A stretch of DNA of 64,000 nucleotides. Source: Apteryx mantelli (lineage: Eukaryota > Chordata > Aves > Apterygiformes > Apterygidae). Location of the stretch: contig NC_089979.1 in assembly GCF_036417845.1 (NCBI RefSeq), positions 48,306,775 to 48,370,774 on the forward strand, given 5' to 3'. The notes under the pieces are model-generated. The model was not told the DNA's origin, did no database searches, and worked only from the letters and a program-made list of their open reading frames with translations. Of this stretch, positions 61,401-64,000 are shown piece after piece (position 1 is the stretch's first letter; each line of letters starts with the position of its first letter). Made by a program: the position numbers and the translations under genes.

Positions 61401-63613
61401 CAGAACTAAGTTATTCCTCATGGGCTTTGTTTTTAAGCTATCAGTTTGAAAAGAGAAGGAAAGAGTGGTTCTCTGAATGAAATGTCCAGTTCTTCATTTA
61501 GGAGTGGTATTAGTTGCACATGATTCTTTTATACAAACTCATTTCTGGCTGAGTGTCTGTGAGAACGCTTAGTATTTTTACAGTAGCTAAGCTACTGTAG
61601 TGCAGTACTACAGTAGTTTACACATTAGTTCCTTATGACATAATTTGACACCTGCTCATCAGTAAATGAAAAAGGTCTTACATACAATCTTCATGTAGGC
61701 GTAAGGCATTATTTTCTTCATCCTGATTTTGTGTTTGTTTTCTATATAATACAATTTTGCAGTCTCATAGTGTTTTCAGAAAGGAAGCTTGCATTTCTTT
61801 TGGAGAAGCCAAGATGCATTTTAGAAGAAAGAAGTAGTTCAAGAATATAGTGAAGACTCCATTTACTATTTGAAAAAAATGAGTAGATGGATTGGTATTT
61901 TTAGAAACAAATGATTGCTTTAATCATGCTTGATGCTTAAGCATTTGAAAAGACTAATACAACAAAATTCATTTTCAGTCAAAAAGAGGTATCATTATGA
62001 GATAAAATTCATAATATCTTCTTCACTTACTTCCTCTCTGTAGTAATCTTGATTACAATTTGTGGCTGTTGTGGCTCTGGGGTAATGCACAGACAAGTCA
62101 CCGATGACTGTGCCAATCACAACTTAATCATTTCAAATACGGAAGCTCCAGGAGAAGAAGTGATGGTGAGTTGCCTATTTATTTCAATGTAGAAACATGT
62201 AATTAATATACCCACAGCATTTCAGTTTGAATAGGGGAATACTTGCAAATACATGATTTAGTAAAGGAAATAAGCAATAGAAGGCAGGGATCGATAGATG
62301 TGCTTTGGCCATTTAAAAAGAAATTGTAAACTCTGCTTTAGGCAGAGTTAGTAGTACCATATATATATAAAATATATGCTCTCCTATTATTACAAAACCC
62401 TATTCCCAGTTGCTTATAACTCTTCCAAACTTTAGTTGTTTGGGTTGGAAGTTTTAGGTGGATATTTTAATTATTTCAGTCATTTTCAGTAATGAGATCA
62501 GATGAAAATTTACTGTTAAATATATGCTTATGGCAAAGCATTATCATTTCACTTCCTTGGAGAAGGAATATTAAATTTGGCAGATAGTTTTTGTAGATAT
62601 GACAAGTACATTTTCTTCCTTTCTCTTAAAATAAATGATCAATCAGTTGATTTCTGAGCTGGTAGAAAAATTATAATTGAACAGTCTATGTTCAGTAAAT
62701 ATGTTCTTCATTTTGGCAACTAAACTATTTTGAGATTCCGTGTACCATGAATATAGTCCAGCCCAGGACTGCATGCATGCGCTAGGAACTTACCTCTTCA
62801 GGTGCTGCCCCTTTTCCTCCCCATTCCACCTCCAAAAATTAGAATTAGGAGATTACACTAAAAATCATTAAGTTTACTTCACTCTGAAAAACAAGAATGC
62901 TATCTTAATGCTGACAAATGTCAAATTTCTGGTCGTCTATGAAGCATTAACTTAGTGCCCTTATAAGCTGGTATGTAGTCTTTATTTATGTGACCCCATA
63001 GTAGTTTTTCCATGTTTGACTGAGTGTACAGACTTAATGTGTGATGAAACAGAAATGAAGTTTAAGCTTGTAATTGTGTATCTGATTTAACAGATTACAA
63101 GTAGGTGACTTTGCAAACCAAACATTACTTTTATGTGATATCTTATGTGATATTCAGTTGTTGTTGCATCTCATATAATATCTAAATGCATTTTTTTTTT
63201 CTCCTTTGTCAAAGTAACCTTTTCTAAGGACCGCTGACTGATCTTTATAGACACAGTGTTGAGGATAGATTTTTGTACAAAATGTCACAAAGCAAAAATT
63301 GAGACTTTTCAATTTTAAGTACTAACAGTTCCCAATTTTTTTATCCTTTTGAATTAAAAATGTGTGTCTTTTTTAGGATCACAATGTAATTCCTTTACAA
63401 AATACAAATGATCAAGGAGGATATGGAATAAAAACAGGCGATCAACAAACCTTTGAAATGGTAAAAGGAAAAGGGCATACTCTGGAATCCATCAAGGGAG
63501 GCGGACATCAGACTCTGGGATCAGTCAAAGAAGGAGGAGGACAGCCTATGATGGATACCTGTAGATATTCATACTCAGAATGGCATAATTTCACACATCC
63601 TCGCTTAGGTGAA
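40442..63613 (+). CDS. DSC1: Desmocollin, DSC1-like (15 exons, 3' end outside window)
   Basis: Desmosomal cadherin: a calcium-dependent single-pass adhesion protein that pairs with desmogleins in desmosomes and binds plakoglobin and plakophilin inside the cell. Fifteen spliced exons give 825 codons in one frame. Order of parts: signal peptide (about 1-24); prodomain to RTKR (126-129); EC1 from R130-W131, the conserved Trp2; EC2, EC3, EC4 and EC5; membrane helix about 690-711; cytoplasmic tail with CGCCG just inside the membrane and a Gly-rich part ending LGE. Calcium residues visible: E140, D196-R-E198, D229-DNDN and D341-TNDN. N-glycosylation sequons occur at N160, N541 and N686. Mammalian DSC1a has about 890 residues, so roughly 65-70 residues should lie in downstream exons. 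DSC1 is favoured over DSC2/3 by the prodomain end, the MAGQPFGL and EENR segments, [10 protein letters not shown] in the membrane, and the KGGGHQT tail. Oddities: a degenerate EC4-EC5 linker, extra EC4 cysteines, and Gly in place of Ala at mature position 3. The family call is near certain; the paralogue is probable. Confidence 0.88.
40491..40522. repeat. (GAGC)n tandem repeat at the exon 1 donor
   Basis: About seven GAGT/GAGC tetranucleotides begin inside the splice donor of exon 1. Length changes here would leave the donor intact on its exon side. Confidence 0.85.
40735..40758. repeat. T13G11 homopolymer block, right arm of an inverted pair
   Basis: Thirteen T are followed by eleven G in intron 1, about 250 bp after exon 1. 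The block is complementary to C10A13 at 40,213-40,235. Confidence 0.9.
40985..41042 (-). mobile_element. Short CR1 3' tail fragment in intron 1
   Basis: GTTAGGGTTGGAAGTGACCT and GGAGATGG resemble the reverse complement of the avian CR1 3' UTR. The same phrase is seen intact at about 23,550-23,575 in this window. The fragment is short and diverged. Confidence 0.55.
43162..43193. repeat. (AAAT)n microsatellite
   Basis: About seven AAAT units lie roughly 80 bp upstream of the exon 2 acceptor. Confidence 0.95.
43274..43358 (+). CDS. DSC1: Desmocollin exon 2 (signal peptide end, prodomain start)
   Basis: The acceptor is TTTTCTAG. The exon codes [20 protein letters not shown] and on to LVGR, the family's typical end of the signal peptide and first strand of the prodomain. 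Signal cleavage is expected near residues 22-25. The donor is G|GTGAGA, leaving phase 1. The frame stays open past the donor, but the joined product (LVGR-V-NLKEC) fits the family. Confidence 0.87.
43359..45558 (+). other. DSC1: Intron 2
   Basis: Unique sequence. A moderately GC-rich patch around 43,800-44,060 shows no gene or recognised repeat. Confidence 0.8.
45559..45761 (+). CDS. DSC1: Desmocollin exon 3 (prodomain)
   Basis: The acceptor is TCTTACAG and the donor AAG|GTAAGC, phase 0. It codes most of the prodomain, including the family words [27 protein letters not shown] and [10 protein letters not shown]. The desmocollin prodomain keeps the precursor non-adhesive until it is cut off. 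Confidence 0.92.
45762..46228 (+). other. DSC1: Intron 3
   Basis: A short 467-bp intron. The open frame from 45,992 runs through into exon 4, but its intronic part has no domain and is not credible coding sequence. Confidence 0.85.
46229..46348 (+). CDS. DSC1: Desmocollin exon 4 (furin site, start of EC1)
   Basis: The acceptor is ATCTCCAG and the donor CAG|GTATAT, phase 0. It contains the basic cleavage motif RTKR (126-129), then RWGPIP and ENSLGPFP. Mature residue 1 is R130. The strand-swap Trp2 is W131, and the calcium ligand Glu11 is E140. Most desmocollins have Ala where this one has Gly after the Trp. Confidence 0.93.
46349..47786 (+). other. DSC1: Intron 4
   Basis: Unique AT-rich sequence with a short (TTTG)n run at about 46,516-46,541 and a G-rich run near 46,893. 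No gene is seen. Confidence 0.8.
47787..47942 (+). CDS. DSC1: Desmocollin exon 5 (EC1)
   Basis: The acceptor is TTATAG and the donor CAG|GTACAG, phase 0, 52 codons. It contains [15 protein letters not shown], the sequon N160-[14 protein letters not shown], and the calcium-binding D196-R-E198. These fall exactly at mature positions 67-69, as in classical cadherins. Confidence 0.93.
47943..49137 (+). other. DSC1: Intron 5
   Basis: Unique sequence. No gene or clear repeat is recognised. Confidence 0.8.
49138..49282 (+). CDS. DSC1: Desmocollin exon 6 (EC1-EC2 junction)
   Basis: The acceptor is TCTTACAG and the donor G|GTAAGA, phase 1. It codes F208-A-S210 where classical cadherins carry HAV (mature 79-81). 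The linker D229-D-N-D-N-A-P and the opening of EC2 with the Glu of PENS follow. Confidence 0.93.
49283..50528 (+). other. DSC1: Intron 6
   Basis: Unique sequence with a G-run followed by A-run near 50,322-50,336. No gene is seen. Confidence 0.8.
50529..50695 (+). CDS. DSC1: Desmocollin exon 7 (EC2)
   Basis: The acceptor is GTTCACAG. The exon codes the EC2 core: DRDEP (DxD calcium motif), [17 protein letters not shown] and LDRE at 305-308. The donor GAG|GTGATT departs from the consensus at +4 and +5, so it may be weak. Read-through would stop four codons later. Confidence 0.92.
50696..52128 (+). other. DSC1: Intron 7
   Basis: Unique sequence with a T6G7 run near 50,962. No gene is seen. Confidence 0.8.
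52129..52263 (+). CDS. DSC1: Desmocollin exon 8 (EC2 end, EC2-EC3 linker)
   Basis: The acceptor is TTTTTTAG and the donor CAA|GTAAGT, phase 0, 45 codons. It contains the strand [11 protein letters not shown] and the linker D341-T-N-D-N-A-P. The MAGQPFGL word is closer to DSC1 than to DSC2/3 as I know them. Confidence 0.93.
52264..53667 (+). other. DSC1: Intron 8
   Basis: Unique AT-rich sequence with an A11G9 block at 53,161-53,180. No gene is seen. Confidence 0.8.
53668..53853 (+). CDS. DSC1: Desmocollin exon 9 (EC3)
   Basis: The acceptor is TTTTAAG, unusual in having A before AG, and the donor is AAG|GTAAGT, phase 0, 62 codons. It contains [12 protein letters not shown] (XEX calcium Glu), DLDEP (DxD) and [12 protein letters not shown], then ends NDGILCVAK, the normal desmocollin border. 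Confidence 0.92.
53854..55284 (+). other. DSC1: Intron 9
   Basis: Unique sequence. Two overlapping frames near 53,970-54,262 show no domain. No gene or clear repeat is seen. Confidence 0.8.
55285..55544 (+). CDS. DSC1: Desmocollin exon 10 (EC3 end, EC4 start)
   Basis: The acceptor is TTTTACAG and the donor TG|GTATGT, phase 2. It codes GLDYES, VNNEAPY, then D459-V-D-E-G-P, the desmocollin-type EC3-EC4 linker, which naturally lacks the full DxNDN. EC4 then begins with C469 and C478 and reaches AEDPETG. The codon split at the donor (TG|C) creates C502. Confidence 0.92.
55545..55775 (+). repeat. Intron 10 with (TG)n microsatellites
   Basis: This 231-bp intron is largely occupied by GT/TA-rich repeats at about 55,624-55,722, with two TG tracts separated by TA-rich sequence. 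It is the shortest intron seen in the gene. Confidence 0.9.
55776..55918 (+). CDS. DSC1: Desmocollin exon 11 (EC4)
   Basis: The acceptor is CTTAACAG and the donor A|GTGAGT, phase 1. It codes [20 protein letters not shown], then R530-D531 (DRD instead of the usual DRE), the sequon N541-M-T and LAIDRS. It carries C510 and C540 in addition to the cysteines of exon 10. Confidence 0.92.
55919..58078 (+). other. DSC1: Intron 11
   Basis: The intron contains copy C of the old repeat family (55,983-56,095) near its 5' end. The rest is unique. Overlapping frames at 57,331-57,791 on both strands show no domain. Confidence 0.8.
55983..56095. repeat. Old interspersed repeat remnant, copy C
   Basis: ATGTAGGAACAGCTATAC, TCAGACCAGAGGCCCACTTT, ATCCAGTATTGTACCCTGGG and a TGCCTAAGGAATTTTATACA block align with copies A and B. 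The repeat is decayed. Confidence 0.5.
58079..58294 (+). CDS. DSC1: Desmocollin exon 12 (EC4-EC5 junction, degenerate linker)
   Basis: The acceptor is TTTCACAG and the donor G|GTATGT, phase 1. It begins [13 protein letters not shown], the normal last strand of EC4. The linker then reads K563-P-G-N-K-N-Y-P570, where mammalian desmocollins have an acidic DxND-type motif. EC5 follows with C580, C587 and QDADESP. The surrounding strands are well conserved, so the change is not a frame error. Confidence 0.9.
58295..59955 (+). other. DSC1: Intron 12
   Basis: Unique AT-rich sequence. No gene or clear repeat is recognised. Confidence 0.8.
59956..60207 (+). CDS. DSC1: Desmocollin exon 13 (EC5 end, membrane segment)
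   Basis: The acceptor is TTTGCAG and the donor T|GTAAGT, phase 1. It codes EC5 strands ([15 protein letters not shown]), the conserved Cys-rich stalk CNCDTPSDC (661-669), the sequon N686-V-T, and most of the transmembrane helix ([16 protein letters not shown], 690-705). Confidence 0.93.
60208..62043 (+). other. DSC1: Intron 13
   Basis: Unique sequence with a compact palindrome cluster at 61,579-61,616. No gene or mobile element is recognised. Confidence 0.8.
61579..61616. repeat. Palindrome cluster
   Basis: TACAGTAGCT and AGCTACTGTA form perfect 10-bp inverted arms around a single base (61,579-61,599). CTACTGTAG (61,592-61,600) then pairs again with CTACAGTAG (61,608-61,616) across 7 bases. 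The two hairpins share a strand and exclude each other. Confidence 0.9.
62044..62165 (+). CDS. DSC1: Desmocollin exon 14 (membrane end, juxtamembrane tail)
   Basis: The acceptor is CTCTGTAG and the donor ATG|GTGAGT, phase 0. It codes the last membrane residues LILITI, the C712-G-C-C-G cluster at the inner membrane face (likely palmitoylation sites by analogy with other desmosomal cadherins), and [16 protein letters not shown], the start of the intracellular anchor region. Confidence 0.92.
62166..63376 (+). other. DSC1: Intron 14
   Basis: Unique AT-rich sequence. No gene or clear repeat is recognised. Confidence 0.8.
63377..63613 (+). CDS. DSC1: Desmocollin exon 15 (cytoplasmic tail to the a/b splice point)
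   Basis: The acceptor is TTTTTTAG and the donor GAA|GTAAGT, phase 0, 79 codons. It codes [20 protein letters not shown], further Gly-rich repeats ([11 protein letters not shown]), and the conserved [16 protein letters not shown]. In known desmocollins the 'a' form (plakoglobin-binding tail) and the 'b' form (short tail) diverge directly after this LGE, so the alternative exon and the last exon should follow downstream. Confidence 0.93.
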
Positions 63614-64000
63614 GTAAGTATTCTGATACTGGTCTCCTGGAGTCTGCATTATTATCAATGTATACAACCTTTTCAAGGAAGAAATCATGTATTTGGGTAG
63701 AAAGCTTTTCTCCCTTATTCTTACCTGTTCCCCTAACTCCTATTTGGAATATGTCTCTTTAGGTAAAAAATCATCCTTCATCTGTTGTAGACATAGGCAG
63801 ACTTTCTTTGCTTGACTTAAATTTTAAGCAGTATGCTATTTTTCATTTAGAATATTTTAATTTAGAATAATTACTTTACTCAGGTTTCTGTGTGTGTGTG
63901 TGTTTTGTTTTTTGTGTGTGTTTTTTTTTTTTTGAGAATGTCTCTCTGCTTTTATTCTAACTGCTTTCTTTGTACTAATTTAAGACCTGATATTTATCTT
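63614..64000 (+). other. DSC1: Intron 15, start (runs off the window)
   Basis: No exon is recognisable in the remaining 387 bases. A TCTTTAG acceptor-like site near 63,763 is not followed by sequence resembling the short 'b' exon. A compound TG/T-rich microsatellite occupies about 63,889-63,934. Confidence 0.75.

Noticed and set aside
63740..63830. Candidate short alternative exon after exon 15
   Set aside because: An acceptor-like TCTTTAG is present, but the following codons do not resemble the known desmocollin 'b' tail and no good donor follows at the expected distance.

Overview
The window is vertebrate nuclear DNA, most probably from a bird. It is AT-rich with sparse genes, short exons, canonical GT-AG introns and no operons. 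The dominant interspersed repeat is CR1, including the typical avian CR1 3' end (tandem ATTCTGTG-type 8-mers). The species cannot be named from the sequence.

Layout. From 1 to about 39.5 kb I see no host coding gene. This stretch holds unique AT-rich DNA, microsatellites, two fairly young CR1 copies lying tail to tail (21.37-22.76 kb on +, 23.53-25.34 kb on -), and much older, heavily decayed LINE/CR1-like remnants (about 13.3, 32.7-33.6, 34.7 and 36.8-37.6 kb). A GC-rich CpG island with GC boxes, a strong G-quadruplex motif and a TATA-like element lies at 39.85-40.66 kb. It contains exon 1 of the single protein-coding gene of the window.

That gene runs on the + strand from 40,442 to beyond the right edge. 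It is a desmocollin, a desmosomal cadherin. I could place 15 consecutive coding exons with matching splice phases. They give 825 in-frame codons: signal peptide, prodomain, furin-type site RTKR, five cadherin repeats (EC1-EC5), one transmembrane helix, and the cytoplasmic region down to the family motif ending LGE. Desmocollins switch between their long 'a' and short 'b' tails by alternative splicing at that point, so the last exons lie outside the window. Details of the prodomain end, EC2, EC3, the membrane segment and the Gly-rich tail favour DSC1 over DSC2 or DSC3. Known mammalian synteny, with DSC and DSG genes pointing away from each other across a long spacer, would fit the empty 39 kb upstream of exon 1.

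The most unusual points are in the desmocollin itself. The EC4-EC5 linker has lost the Asp residues of the calcium-binding DxNDx-type motif, and EC4 carries five cysteines. At the DNA level, exon 1 is bracketed by an inverted pair of homopolymer blocks (C10A13 and T13G11), and intron 13 holds a compact palindrome cluster. I found no sign of an undescribed multi-gene system.
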